A stretch of 64,000 nucleotides of DNA from Pontixanthobacter rizhaonensis (GTDB lineage: Bacteria; Pseudomonadota; Alphaproteobacteria; Sphingomonadales; Sphingomonadaceae). Below the pieces are notes generated by a model. That model was not told the DNA's origin and did no database searches. It saw only the letters and a program-made list of their open reading frames with translations. Below, piece by piece: positions 9,096 through 17,147 of the stretch; position 1 is the first letter of the stretch; each line of letters opens with the position of its first letter. The DNA is taken from NCBI RefSeq assembly GCF_012972675.1, contig NZ_JABCRE010000002.1:1105001-1169000 (forward strand), read 5' to 3'. Both the position numbers and the translations under genes were made by a program.

Positions 9096-10004
9096 ATGCA
9101 AACCGAAAACGCTGCACCATCGAACGATCAGATCGATACCACAATCAACACGTTGGCCACTTTACAAGACCAGTTGATCGGAATGGGTGAAAGCCTGATC
9201 CGGGCACTGCCCAACATTACGATTGCGCTGGTCATTTTGGTGATCACTTGGGTGCTTGCAAAGTTTGCTGTCAAAATTGCAGATCGCCTGACGAACAAAA
9301 CCGATATCCGGCCAAGTCTTCGCACGTTGCTCGATACGCTAGTGAAACTGGCAATCTGGTTGATTGGATTGATGACCGCTCTAACGGTCATCATGCCGGG
9401 TCTAACCCCTGCAAGTCTGGTCGCCGGTTTGGGTATTGGCGCAGTTGCCATCGGTTTCGCTTTCCAGGATATATTCGAGAACTTCCTCGCAGGCGTGCTG
9501 ATCATGCTGCGGGAAAAGATGCGCATTGGTGATGTGATCGAATGCGAAGGCATAATCGGTAAGGTGGAAAACATCACATTGCGTGAGACGTATGTGCGCA
9601 AACTCTCTGGTGAAGTTACGCTTGTTCCCAACTCCATCCTGTTCAAAAATCCGGTTGAAATCTTAACCGACGACACATCCCGCCGACACGAAATTGTTGC
9701 CGGGGTATCCTACGACACTGATCTGGACCACGCTGCGCAAGTTATTGTCGATGCTGTTTCCGAACTGCCAATGGTACAAAAGGATGAGGGCGTCGACGTG
9801 TTTGCGTGCGAGTTCAATTCCAGCTCCGTTGATTTCCGTGTGCGCTGGTGGGCTGGTAGCAAACCAAGAGACATGCATGAAAGCCGCGACGCTGTGGTTC
9901 GCGCAATAAAGCGTGGACTGGATGATGCGGGAATTGAAATCCCATTCCCTTACATCACCCACACCTTTAAGGAAGCGGTACCGATAGGCACGCCAGACGG
10001 CTAG
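9096..10004 (+). CDS. mscS: small-conductance mechanosensitive channel (MscS family)
   Basis: 302 residues from ATG 9096, chosen because AAGGA sits about six bases upstream; a TTG at 9057 has no such site. Three membrane helices are visible in the first ~130 residues (IRALPNITIALVILVITWVLAKF, TLVKLAIWLIGLMTALTVIMPG, then the pore helix with LVAGLGIGAVAIGFAFQDIFENFLAG). The beta domain follows (GDVIECEGIIGKVENITLRETYV; VPNSILFKNPV). MscS channels open under membrane tension to release solutes on osmotic downshock. It lies 54 bases after the VOC gene on the same strand; it may be read from hpd or on its own. Confidence 0.92.
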   Translation: MQTENAAPSNDQIDTTINTLATLQDQLIGMGESLIRALPNITIALVILVITWVLAKFAVKIADRLTNKTDIRPSLRTLLDTLVKLAIWLIGLMTALTVIMPGLTPASLVAGLGIGAVAIGFAFQDIFENFLAGVLIMLREKMRIGDVIECEGIIGKVENITLRETYVRKLSGEVTLVPNSILFKNPVEILTDDTSRRHEIVAGVSYDTDLDHAAQVIVDAVSELPMVQKDEGVDVFACEFNSSSVDFRVRWWAGSKPRDMHESRDAVVRAIKRGLDDAGIEIPFPYITHTFKEAVPIGTPDG

Positions 10005-10022
10005 GCCTCTTAAAAGTGGCTT

Positions 10023-11234
10023 ATGGCAAATACCAACCAACCAAGTTCCTATCTGAGCCGCAAGGCTGAATTTACCTTAGCCACGGTTGGCGGCATAATT
10101 GTCGCCAACGCGTATTACATCCACCCGATCATTTCAGAGGTCGCTGACGATTTTTCAGTCAGCGCCTCTACAATCGGGTTGGTTCCAGCCTTCAACCAGA
10201 TAGCCTTGGCGTTGGGCATATTTTTGCTCCTCCCTCTGGGCGATCGCTACAGCAATAGGCGGCTATCGATACTGTTCGCTGCCGGACAAACGATCTCTCT
10301 CGGGATCATGGTTCTGGCCAACAGTTTCATAGTATTTCTGGTCGGCTCGACCATTTTGGGCTTCTTCACTATCGGCCCATATTTGTTGCCGACATACGCT
10401 TCCAAGCGTGTCTCCCCGGACAGGCTGGGATCGGTCACTGCAACCCTCACCGTGGGCACTATTTTCGGCATATTGATCGCGCGGACTGGAGCCGGTGTGA
10501 TTGCTCAATATTTTGAGTGGCAGCTCATCTATATCATTGCCGCGTGTCTGATGATTGGCACCACCATATCACTACCCTTCATCATGGAAGGCAGGCGTGA
10601 AACATCAGTGCCAGAGGACCGCCCAAACTATTTCCGGTTGGTCGGCTCGCTCTTTCCCTTGCTTAGACAGCACCCGCAGGTTTTTGTCTCAGGTATTATT
10701 CAAGCGTTTAACTTCGGGATCTTTCTGTCCGTTTGGCTGGGGCTAGCGCTGCATCTAACCAGCCCCGCGATGGGTTATGGCGTCGATATTGTCGGGTATC
10801 TCGCCGCTTTCGCAGTCGTTGCAATTTTCGCGACACCAAGGCTGGGCAAGTGGGCAGACAAGATCGGTCCGGAGAAGGCACGCTTACGGCTTGCGCTCGT
10901 CCAAATGGCTGGCGTCGCTTTGCTCTATCCTCTGGGTCAAAACCTATGGCTATTGATGATACCAGTGGTTGTCATGAACACAGTGGGGCCCGGCATTGAT
11001 GTGACCGGGCGGATGACATCTTTGTCGCTGGCACCAGAGATCCGGACCAGGTTGATGACCGGCTATATTGTCCTGATGTTTGTTGGCGCGGGTTTCGCCA
11101 GCTGGGTGGGAACGGCATCTTATGAATGGGCAGGTTGGGCTGGCAGCTCTGCGATGGCTTTTGCACTATCAGCAGGATTGGTTGGATTATCCTGGCATCA
11201 GGCGCGCGCCGCTTTGCCGCATAGCGTAAACTGA
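10023..11234 (+). CDS. major facilitator superfamily (MFS) transporter
   Basis: 403 residues with about twelve hydrophobic helices. The cytoplasmic loop motif after helix 2 is LPLGDRYSNRRL, the DRxGRR-type signature of MFS drug/proton antiporters. The N-terminus (FTLATVGGIIVANAYYIHPIISEVADDFSVS) resembles the small MFS exporters of the YgaY/Bcr-like group. Substrate unknown. It starts 18 bases after the mscS stop and is followed directly by a small hairpin and the tRNA gene. Confidence 0.88.
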   Translation: MANTNQPSSYLSRKAEFTLATVGGIIVANAYYIHPIISEVADDFSVSASTIGLVPAFNQIALALGIFLLLPLGDRYSNRRLSILFAAGQTISLGIMVLANSFIVFLVGSTILGFFTIGPYLLPTYASKRVSPDRLGSVTATLTVGTIFGILIARTGAGVIAQYFEWQLIYIIAACLMIGTTISLPFIMEGRRETSVPEDRPNYFRLVGSLFPLLRQHPQVFVSGIIQAFNFGIFLSVWLGLALHLTSPAMGYGVDIVGYLAAFAVVAIFATPRLGKWADKIGPEKARLRLALVQMAGVALLYPLGQNLWLLMIPVVVMNTVGPGIDVTGRMTSLSLAPEIRTRLMTGYIVLMFVGAGFASWVGTASYEWAGWAGSSAMAFALSAGLVGLSWHQARAALPHSVN

Positions 11235-11249
11235 CTTGGCATTGCCAAG
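11235..11249 (+). terminator. short hairpin after the MFS gene
   Basis: CTTGGC-ATT-GCCAAG, a perfect six-base-pair stem that begins just after the stop codon. No T-run follows, so it may only protect the mRNA end or act weakly. Confidence 0.3.
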
Positions 11250-11281
11250 CCACGCCGCCAACCTTAAACGGCTAACTGGCA

Positions 11282-11358
11282 GCGCCCGTAGCTCAGGTGG
11301 ATAGAGCATCAGATTCCTAATCTGGGGGCCACAGGTTCGAATCCTGTCGGGCGCACCA
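11282..11358 (+). tRNA. tRNA-Arg(CCU)
   Basis: Full cloverleaf read by eye. The acceptor stem GCGCCCG (11282-11288) pairs with CGGGCGC (11348-11354), followed by discriminator A and encoded CCA (11356-11358). D-arm GCTCAGGTGGATAGAGC is normal. The anticodon loop TTCCTAA gives anticodon CCT at 11316-11318, decoding AGG. The T-loop GGTTCGAATCC is canonical. No integrase-like gene or att repeat was noticed next to it. Confidence 0.97.
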
Positions 11359-11387
11359 CACAGTCTCGCAGGTACCTTTGGGTCGTT

Positions 11388-11900
11388 TCAGTTCACGTCT
11401 TCTGGCGGTGCTACCGGAAATAGCAGCGGAGCAACGGATACACCTTCATCCAGCAGATCTTGCGCCTGTTCCGGCGTAGCTTCCCCGTGAATAATTTCAG
11501 TCTTCTCTTCGCCATAGTGCATAGCGCGCGACTTCTCGGCGAAATCTTTGCCGACCCATTGGCTATCTTTGAGCGCCTTCGCCTGGGCCTCGGCAAGTTT
11601 CTTTACTGCCTTCATGACGTCAGCTGGAATTGGCACGTTCGGCACGGGCGCTGCAACGGCTTTACCACTTTTAGCCCCCTCGTTCTGAGGTGTTTCAGAA
11701 GATTGATCCCCCGCCGAATGCCGTACTTGATTGCCTTTTAGTGGTACCGCGGGGGCCATTGGCGCTTTGGTTACCGCAGCTGAACCGCACTCCGGGCAGG
11801 TGAGCAATCCCCGTTCCAACTGAGCGGCAAAGTCGCCGGATGAGCCGAACCAGCCTTCAAACCGGTGGCCATCTTCACAAGAAAGATCATAGACAATCAT
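11388..11900 (-). CDS. DUF1178 family protein (zinc-ribbon-like)
   Basis: 170 residues. The N-terminus MIVYDLSCEDGHRFEGWF and the CPECG pair at about 35-38 match the DUF1178 family; together with the first Cys and His they could form a zinc site. The middle is Lys/Ala/Pro-rich, and the C-terminal part (KDFAEKSRAMHYGEEKTEIIHGEATPEQAQDLLDEG) is the conserved core. Function unknown. The start overlaps the amidase stop as ATGA, so it is the third gene of the grxC operon. Confidence 0.85.
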   Translation of the reverse strand: MIVYDLSCEDGHRFEGWFGSSGDFAAQLERGLLTCPECGSAAVTKAPMAPAVPLKGNQVRHSAGDQSSETPQNEGAKSGKAVAAPVPNVPIPADVMKAVKKLAEAQAKALKDSQWVGKDFAEKSRAMHYGEEKTEIIHGEATPEQAQDLLDEGVSVAPLLFPVAPPEDVN

Positions 11901-12721
11901 TGAGCAGACGATTGCGGAATATGGCGGCGATTGGCAAGGCTTGGCAATTGCGCCCTTACCTCTGCCAAACGCGCATTATCTAGGTCGACAAAAGCGATAT
12001 CCGGCTTGTCCCCCATATCCAACAGAACCTCACCCCAAGGATCGATCACCAAACTATGCCCATAGGTGCGCCGTCCGTCAGCATGGGAACCGGCTTGCGC
12101 AGCAGCCACAACATAGCAGCTGGACTCAATCGCACGCGCGCGCTGGAGGATATGCCAGTGCGCCTGTCCAGTCGGCACGGTGAACGCAGCAGGGATTGCG
12201 ATAACGTCACAGCTAAGCCTGCCAAGCTCTTGATATAAAGCTGGGAACCGGATGTCATAGCAGATGCTGAGCCCTAGATGGCCCGCTGGTGTTTCGATCG
12301 TGACCACATCTTGCCCCGGTCGGTAGGTCTTTGATTCCCGCCAGCTTTCGCCGCTGGCCAAATCCACATCAAACATGTGCATTTTGTCATACCGCGCGCA
12401 AATGCGGCCAGAGGCATCGATCACCAATGCCCGGTTCGCCCAACGCTGTTCACCAGCTAACACCGCACATGATCCAAGCGACAGCCAAACCCCGGTTTCA
12501 GAGCACGCCCTCCTAAGCCGTTCAATATAAGGGTTATTGTCCTCAGTTGTTATACTGCCACTAGCACGCTTACGGTTGCTATCGAGCGCAATACTCATCT
12601 CAGGAGTGAACAACATGGCGGCCGAGCCGCTCGCCGCTCTTTGCAGTGCATCAACGATCACATCGGTATTATCGTCCGGATCGACACCCGAACACATCTG
12701 AAGGACTGCAATCCGGGTCAT
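11897..12721 (-). CDS. carbon-nitrogen hydrolase (nitrilase superfamily), likely deaminated-glutathione amidase type
   Basis: 274 residues. The catalytic triad of the family is visible: E41 (FTPEMS), K113 (RYDKMHMFDVDL) and C154 (LSICYDIRFP). The ending (PWGEVLLDMGDKPDIAFVDLDNARLAEVRAQLPSLANRR) is like the Nit1/Nit2 branch, which hydrolyses omega-amides such as deaminated glutathione. A glutaredoxin gene lies directly upstream, consistent with glutathione metabolism. The exact substrate is inference from branch and context. Confidence 0.87.
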   Translation of the reverse strand: MTRIAVLQMCSGVDPDDNTDVIVDALQRAASGSAAMLFTPEMSIALDSNRKRASGSITTEDNNPYIERLRRACSETGVWLSLGSCAVLAGEQRWANRALVIDASGRICARYDKMHMFDVDLASGESWRESKTYRPGQDVVTIETPAGHLGLSICYDIRFPALYQELGRLSCDVIAIPAAFTVPTGQAHWHILQRARAIESSCYVVAAAQAGSHADGRRTYGHSLVIDPWGEVLLDMGDKPDIAFVDLDNARLAEVRAQLPSLANRRHIPQSSAQ

Positions 12722-12736
12722 ACCGCTTCTAACGAT

Positions 12737-13000
12737 TCAGCCGGCCAACAATGCGTCAAGCTTGCCATCACGCTCCAACGCGGCCAGTTCATCAGAGCCC
12801 CCCACGTGGACATCACCGATGAAAATCTGCGGCACAGTACGCGCAGTAGGCGCTCTCTCCAGCATTTCAGCTTTTTTGGGGCCGCCCATAGAAATATCAA
12901 ATTCGTTGAATTCAGCGCCCTTTTTGGACAGCAAGGCCTTTGCCCGGTGACAGAAAGGGCACGTGAATTTCGTATAAATATCGATCGTTGGGCCGGTCAT
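12737..13000 (-). CDS. grxC: glutaredoxin 3
   Basis: 87 residues, full family length. The dithiol active site CPFC is at 14-17 (KFTCPFCHRAKALLSKKG). The cis-proline loop ARTVPQIFIGDVHVGGSDEL binds glutathione. It reduces disulfides with glutathione in the cytoplasm. It is first in the grxC-amidase-DUF1178 operon, 15 bases from the next start, and shares the 168-base upstream gap with the divergent heat-shock gene. Confidence 0.93.
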   Translation of the reverse strand: MTGPTIDIYTKFTCPFCHRAKALLSKKGAEFNEFDISMGGPKKAEMLERAPTARTVPQIFIGDVHVGGSDELAALERDGKLDALLAG

Positions 13001-13039
13001 TGTGATCCCTTTGAAGCTGTAAGGCGGTAGTTTGCAGGT

Positions 13040-13067
13040 CTTGAAACCTGTCGTCCTTTGCCTAAAT
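13040..13067 (+). promoter_or_regulatory. putative RpoH (sigma32-type) promoter of hsp20
   Basis: CTTG at 13040-13043, a 17-base spacer, then CCTAAAT at 13061-13067. This fits the alphaproteobacterial RpoH pattern (CTTG-N17-CYTATnT) with one mismatch. It faces the small heat-shock gene and gives a leader of about 95 bases. Confidence 0.55.
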
Positions 13068-13074
13068 AGTCTGT

Positions 13075-13168
13075 TGTACCCTGTGCCGCAACGGACAGGG
13101 ACAAAAAGCCGGAGCGCCGCTTGATGCGGGCTTCATTTACACAGATTGCTCAATAGAGGATTTGCACT
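13075..13168 (+). promoter_or_regulatory. ROSE-like RNA thermometer in the hsp20 leader
   Basis: Three hairpins can be drawn in the leader. First: CCCTGT (13079-13084) with ACAGGG (13095-13100), closing a CCG/CGG inner stem. Second: AAGC...GCTT around CCGC-TTGAT-GCGG (13106-13133). Third: TTGCTC (13146-13151), loop AATA, GAGGA (13156-13160). In the third, TTGCT masks the ribosome site AGGA by T-A, C-G, G-G and T-A pairs, which is the diagnostic arrangement of ROSE thermometers upstream of rhizobial and other proteobacterial small heat-shock genes. The ATG is at 13169, eight bases after AGGA. Confidence 0.65.
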
Positions 13169-13636
13169 ATGTCTCGTTTTGATTTCACCCCATACCGCCG
13201 CAGCACAGTTGGCTTTGACCACTTGTTCGACCTGCTTGAGAACCAAGCTCGTAAGAACTCCGGCGAGAATTACCCCCCCTTTAACATCGAGCGCCGCGGT
13301 GAAGATAATTACCGCATAACTCTCGCTGTCGCTGGCTTTAAGTCCGACGATATCGAAGTAACCGCTCAGCAAAATTTGCTCACCGTCGAAGGCAAAAAGC
13401 GCGAAGATGCTGGTGATACAGGCGACATCCTTCATCTCGGCATCGCCAATCGCGGCTTTGAACGACGTTTTGAACTGGCCGACTTTGTGTTCGTGCAAAA
13501 TGCGGCACTGGAAGATGGCTTGCTGATTATTGATCTGGTGCGCGAAGTGCCCGACGCTATGAAGCCCAAAAAAATCGCCATTAACGGTCAGGCAGCGTTA
13601 GAAATCGTCAAGGACGATAGCGCGGACGCCGCGTAA
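13169..13636 (+). CDS. hsp20: small heat shock protein, Hsp20/IbpA family
   Basis: 155 residues. The N-terminus MSRFDFTPYRRSTVGFDHLFDLLE is IbpA-like. The alpha-crystallin domain covers about 38-130 (YPPFNIERRGEDNYRITLAVAGF, and the AxxxNGVL-like segment VFVQNAALEDGLLIIDL). The C-terminal KPKKIAI is the I/L-x-I/L-type tail that mediates assembly. It binds unfolding proteins without ATP. An RpoH-like promoter and a ROSE-like leader suggest double heat control. It is a single-gene unit followed by a strong hairpin. Confidence 0.93.
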   Translation: MSRFDFTPYRRSTVGFDHLFDLLENQARKNSGENYPPFNIERRGEDNYRITLAVAGFKSDDIEVTAQQNLLTVEGKKREDAGDTGDILHLGIANRGFERRFELADFVFVQNAALEDGLLIIDLVREVPDAMKPKKIAINGQAALEIVKDDSADAA

Positions 13637-13654
13637 ATTTCGGCTACTGATTTG

Positions 13655-13685
13655 ACGCCCGGCTCACATCATGTGGGTCGGGCGT
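13655..13685 (+). terminator. hairpin downstream of hsp20
   Basis: An almost perfect 15-pair inverted repeat from ACGCCCGGCTCACAT to ATGTGGGTCGGGCGT, with two G-T pairs on the plus strand and a minimal loop. It begins 18 bases after the hsp20 stop. The following AATTGTGT is only moderately T-rich. A terminator or mRNA-stabilising stem is likely. Confidence 0.6.
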
Positions 13686-13916
13686 AATTGTGTCATGATA
13701 AAGCGGCATCGCTGCCACAAAGTATAAGGGGGTAGACCCTCAGACCCACCCCCAACGACGCATAAGCGCCGTCTTGTTTGAGCCTCATCGTCCGGGTCGC
13801 AAAAGACGATCAAGTTCAAAACAAGCCTTTCACAGCAAGAAAAGATCTTGCCGAACAAGCAGCTATTAACACCAATGTTAGTGAGATCGGTAAATTTTTC
13901 CAGTATAATCAACGGA
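13686..13916. other. intergenic stretch between hsp20 hairpin and pyrG terminator
   Basis: No gene is supported. The stretch contains GGGGGT (13728-13733) and ACCCCC (13748-13753), which could pair over a 14-base loop. Frames running through it start at rare codons, enter pyrG antisense and lack a ribosome site. Confidence 0.5.
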
Positions 13917-13920
13917 TAAA

Positions 13921-13937
13921 GTTGCAAAAACTGCAAC
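13921..13937 (-). terminator. putative pyrG terminator
   Basis: On the minus strand GTTGCA-GTTTT-TGCAAC forms a six-base-pair stem directly followed by TTTAT, about 30 bases after the pyrG stop. Short stem, so a modest terminator. Confidence 0.45.
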
Positions 13938-13966
13938 ACATTGATTACTCTGGATTGTTTTACGCT

Positions 13967-15601
13967 TTAGACCAAGCGCGACTTTTTCAAAGCAGCGGCG
14001 ATAAAGCCGTCAAACAATGGATGCGGTTCAAATGGGCGCGATTTCAGTTCTGGATGGAACTGTACGCCAACGAACCACGGATGATCCGGCCGCTCGACGA
14101 TTTCTGGAAGCAAGCCGTCTGGTGACATTCCGGAGAAAACAAGACCAGTGCTCTCCAAAGCGTCTCTATAAGCGACATTGACTTCATACCGATGACGATG
14201 GCGTTCTGATATGGAAGTAGCGTTACCATAAATACGGCTTACATGGCTGTTCTCTGACAGTTTTGCATCATAAGCGCCGAGACGCATTGTTCCGCCAAGG
14301 TCACCGCCATCTTGGCGCTGCTGCAACCCTTCTTTGCCCATCCATTCAGTAATGATCCCGACGACAGGCTCTTCCGTTGAACCAAACTCGGTCGAAGATG
14401 CTTCCTTATGGCCGGCCAAACGCGCGCCTTCGATGCACGCCATTTGCATGCCAAGACAAATGCCCAGGAACGGTACTTCCCGCTCACGCGCGAACCGTAC
14501 GCTGGCGATTTTACCTTCCGAGCCGCGCTCACCAAAACCGCCCGGGACCAAGATAGCGTCAAGCGGCTCCAACTGGGCGGCAATATCCGAATCGTCCTGC
14601 TCGAATACCTCGGCATCTATCCAGCGGATATTAACCTTCACACGGTTAGCCAGTCCGCCGTGGATTAGCGCTTCGTTGAGAGATTTGTAAGCGTCTTGCA
14701 GACCAACATATTTACCCACCACACCAATGTTCACCTCACCCTCAGGATTGAAGTAGCGATCAGTGACATCCAGCCATCGGGTTAAGTCAGGTTTTTTCGC
14801 ATCGGTTATGCCAAAGCCCCGCAGGACTTCGCTATCCAGACCCTCTTTGTGATATTGCAAAGGCACCGAATAGATCGAAGGAGCATCCAACGCCTGGATG
14901 ACGGCCTCTGGCCTCACATTACAGAACTGCGCGATCTTGCGTCGTTCGCTTTCAGGCAATTCATGCTCGCTGCGGCAGAGCAACACATCAGGTTTGATGC
15001 CCAATGACGACAGCTCCCGCACGGAATGTTGCGTAGGCTTCGTCTTTAATTCGCCTGCAGCAGCGATGTACGGCACAAGTGTCACGTGAACACTTAGCGT
15101 CTGCTGCGGCTCCAGTTCATTTCGAAGCTGCCGAATTGCCTCCATGAACGGCAATGACTCAATATCGCCCACCGTGCCGCCAATTTCGCACAAAACAAAA
15201 TCAAGGTCATCCGCATCCGACAAAGCAAATGCTTTGATCTCGTCGGTAACATGAGGAATAACTTGCACTGTAGCGCCGAGATAGTCGCCGCGCCGTTCAC
15301 GAGCGATGATGTCTTGATAGACGCGGCCACTGGTCACATTGTCGCTCTGCCGCGCTGAGACGCCTGTAAACCGTTCATAGTGGCCTAAATCCAGATCAGC
15401 CTCAGCCCCGTCGTCTGTCACATAGACTTCACCATGTTGATACGGGCTCATCGTGCCCGGATCGACATTCAGATACGGATCAAATTTGCGAATCCGAACC
15501 TTATATCCGCGACCTTGCAGCAATGCTGCGAGGCTTGCTGCCATGAGACCTTTGCCGAGCGAGGAAACCACGCCGCCGGTGATAAAAATGTACCGCGCCA
15601 T
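13967..15601 (-). CDS. pyrG: CTP synthase
   Basis: 544 residues, normal length. The N-terminal synthetase domain begins with [13 protein letters not shown] (ATP-binding loop) and contains the [12 protein letters not shown] motif. The C-terminal class I glutaminase has the nucleophile in GICLGMQMA (about 380) and the His/Glu pair in [13 protein letters not shown]. It makes CTP from UTP, ATP and glutamine. It is the last of the tpiA-secG-pyrG run on the minus strand, 98 bases after secG. Confidence 0.97.
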   Translation of the reverse strand: MARYIFITGGVVSSLGKGLMAASLAALLQGRGYKVRIRKFDPYLNVDPGTMSPYQHGEVYVTDDGAEADLDLGHYERFTGVSARQSDNVTSGRVYQDIIARERRGDYLGATVQVIPHVTDEIKAFALSDADDLDFVLCEIGGTVGDIESLPFMEAIRQLRNELEPQQTLSVHVTLVPYIAAAGELKTKPTQHSVRELSSLGIKPDVLLCRSEHELPESERRKIAQFCNVRPEAVIQALDAPSIYSVPLQYHKEGLDSEVLRGFGITDAKKPDLTRWLDVTDRYFNPEGEVNIGVVGKYVGLQDAYKSLNEALIHGGLANRVKVNIRWIDAEVFEQDDSDIAAQLEPLDAILVPGGFGERGSEGKIASVRFAREREVPFLGICLGMQMACIEGARLAGHKEASSTEFGSTEEPVVGIITEWMGKEGLQQRQDGGDLGGTMRLGAYDAKLSENSHVSRIYGNATSISERHRHRYEVNVAYRDALESTGLVFSGMSPDGLLPEIVERPDHPWFVGVQFHPELKSRPFEPHPLFDGFIAAALKKSRLV

Positions 15602-15699
15602 GGGAGGGAAGCCTTAAGGTTGGAAATGGAGTCGGCGCAAGCAGAATGACGCAGCGAATTGCCGCAATCCACAACTGCCCGGTAATTTTAGAAAAAATG

Positions 15700-16074
15700 T
15701 TAGTTTGGAGCGTCAGCCAGTGGATCGTCCGAAGGCGCCGCTGGAGCCGCTACCGGAGCACCTTCAGCCGGAGCAGTGCCGGCCAGTGGGTCCTGCTCAG
15801 ACGTAACAGTTCGATCGATCGTAGATGTGATTTCGTCTGAGCCAGTTGCGTCCACAGCTACTGCTGCCAAAACAATCGACAAGGCCACGAAGGCAACCGC
15901 CAACCACTTGGTCGATCTGGTCAAAAAATCAGCAGCGCCGCGCGCGCTCATCATACCGTTCGGGCTGCCGCCAATACCAAGCCCCCCGCCCTCAGACCGT
16001 TGCATGAGAATGACGACTACCAAAGCGGCAGCGACTATAGCTTGAACAACGGTCAGAAACAGAAACAGGGACAT
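15700..16074 (-). CDS. secG: preprotein translocase subunit SecG
   Basis: 124 residues. Helix 1 (FLFLTVVQAIVAAALVVVILMQRSEGGGLG) contains the family signature MQRSEGGGLG. The loop SARGAADFLTRSTKWLAVAFVALSIVLA carries the second helix. The C-terminal 50 residues are Ala/Pro/Asp-rich and variable. SecG assists SecYE and SecA in protein export at the inner membrane. The secG gene between tpiA and pyrG is a common proteobacterial order. Confidence 0.93.
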   Translation of the reverse strand: MSLFLFLTVVQAIVAAALVVVILMQRSEGGGLGIGGSPNGMMSARGAADFLTRSTKWLAVAFVALSIVLAAVAVDATGSDEITSTIDRTVTSEQDPLAGTAPAEGAPVAAPAAPSDDPLADAPN

Positions 16075-16152
16075 TTTGATATACTCTATAGTGTCAGTGC
16101 GCGTTATCTAGTCGCGAGGCGGCTGTGAAACAAGCCCAGCAGCTAGCTCGCT

Positions 16153-16917
16153 CTATGGGTCTTGTGTCTCGGCAGCAGCGATCACGATGCCAAGGAAACT
16201 TTCTGCGGTTAGGCTAGCGCCGCCAACCAGTGCGCCGCCGACCTCAGCAGCGCTGAGAAGTTCTTTGGCGTTTTCCGGCTTAACCGAGCCGCCATATAGG
16301 ATACGCACCTCAGCAGCCTGCTCAGCCCCGTAAAGCGAAATCAACAGAGAACGGATGGCTTTGTGCATCGATTCGATGTCATCAACTGTTGGCGTACGGC
16401 CTGTGCCGATTGCCCAGATTGGCTCGTAAGCGATTGTCAGCGCTTCTTCCGCCTTATTAAAATCGGACGGCAGCGACTCTTTCAGCTGATTGCAAACATA
16501 GTTTTCCGCATCACCCGAATCGCGGGTTTCTTCTGTTTCGCCGCAACACAGTATAACTCTCAGCCCCGCCTCAATTGCAGCATTGATCTTAGACTGCACA
16601 AGCGCGTTGCTCTCACCGTGATCCTGCCGTCGTTCGCTATGGCCAAGAATGACAAACTTCGCGCCGGAATCTGCCACCATGGCGGCAGAAATATCTCCGG
16701 TATTTGCTCCATCCGGGCCTGAATGGCAGTCTTGCGCACCGACGCCGATCTGCTCAACTTCCCGGTGGACCGCGTGAATCAGCGTGAATGGAGGAGCAAG
16801 AGCAACCTCTACTTTCATCAAACGCTGTGCAGAACGGTCTATTGCACGCGCTTCAGAAAGCATCGCGCGTGTGCCGTTCATCTTCCAATTACCAACGATA
16901 TAAGGCCGATCGGCCAT
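16153..16917 (-). CDS. tpiA: triosephosphate isomerase
   Basis: 254 residues from ATG 16917 (MADRPYIVGNWKMNG), the usual N-terminus; an in-frame start at 16947 would add ten unconserved residues. Active-site Lys is in NWKMNG, His in LGHSERR and Glu in AYEPIWAIGTG. The phosphate-binding GGSVKPENA is present. The enzyme interconverts dihydroxyacetone phosphate and glyceraldehyde 3-phosphate. It is the first gene of the minus-strand run and is divergent from ppiD, with about 230 bases between the starts. Confidence 0.97.
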   Translation of the reverse strand: MADRPYIVGNWKMNGTRAMLSEARAIDRSAQRLMKVEVALAPPFTLIHAVHREVEQIGVGAQDCHSGPDGANTGDISAAMVADSGAKFVILGHSERRQDHGESNALVQSKINAAIEAGLRVILCCGETEETRDSGDAENYVCNQLKESLPSDFNKAEEALTIAYEPIWAIGTGRTPTVDDIESMHKAIRSLLISLYGAEQAAEVRILYGGSVKPENAKELLSAAEVGGALVGGASLTAESFLGIVIAAAETQDP

Positions 16918-17147
16918 AGAAAAATTCCTGAAAACTATAAAAATCAAACGGTTGTCGTTTTACGATCCCGCGTCACAAAATCTACACGGCCCTTATATGG
17001 GACGAACAATCCGGTCCGCTAGCCGCAGAATGGTAATAGGTCAAAACAAGTCTCAAACTGTTGCCGTCGGGTCGCAGGGTCGATAAAGGCTTCATCTCGC
17101 GATTTCAGCATTTGGCTGCGCGCAGCTCATTTGGATTTGACCAAACT

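Noticed and set aside
11282-11358. tRNA-Arg as an integration site for a mobile element
   Set aside because: No integrase, repeated tRNA end or foreign-looking gene next to it.
13778-14125. 115-codon frame on the plus strand between hsp20 and pyrG
   Set aside because: Starts at TTG without a ribosome site, overlaps pyrG antisense by about 160 bases and crosses the putative pyrG terminator.
16948-17147. Specific promoters for tpiA and ppiD in the divergent gap
   Set aside because: AT-rich patches exist (for example near 16925-16960) but no -35/-10 pair convinced me.
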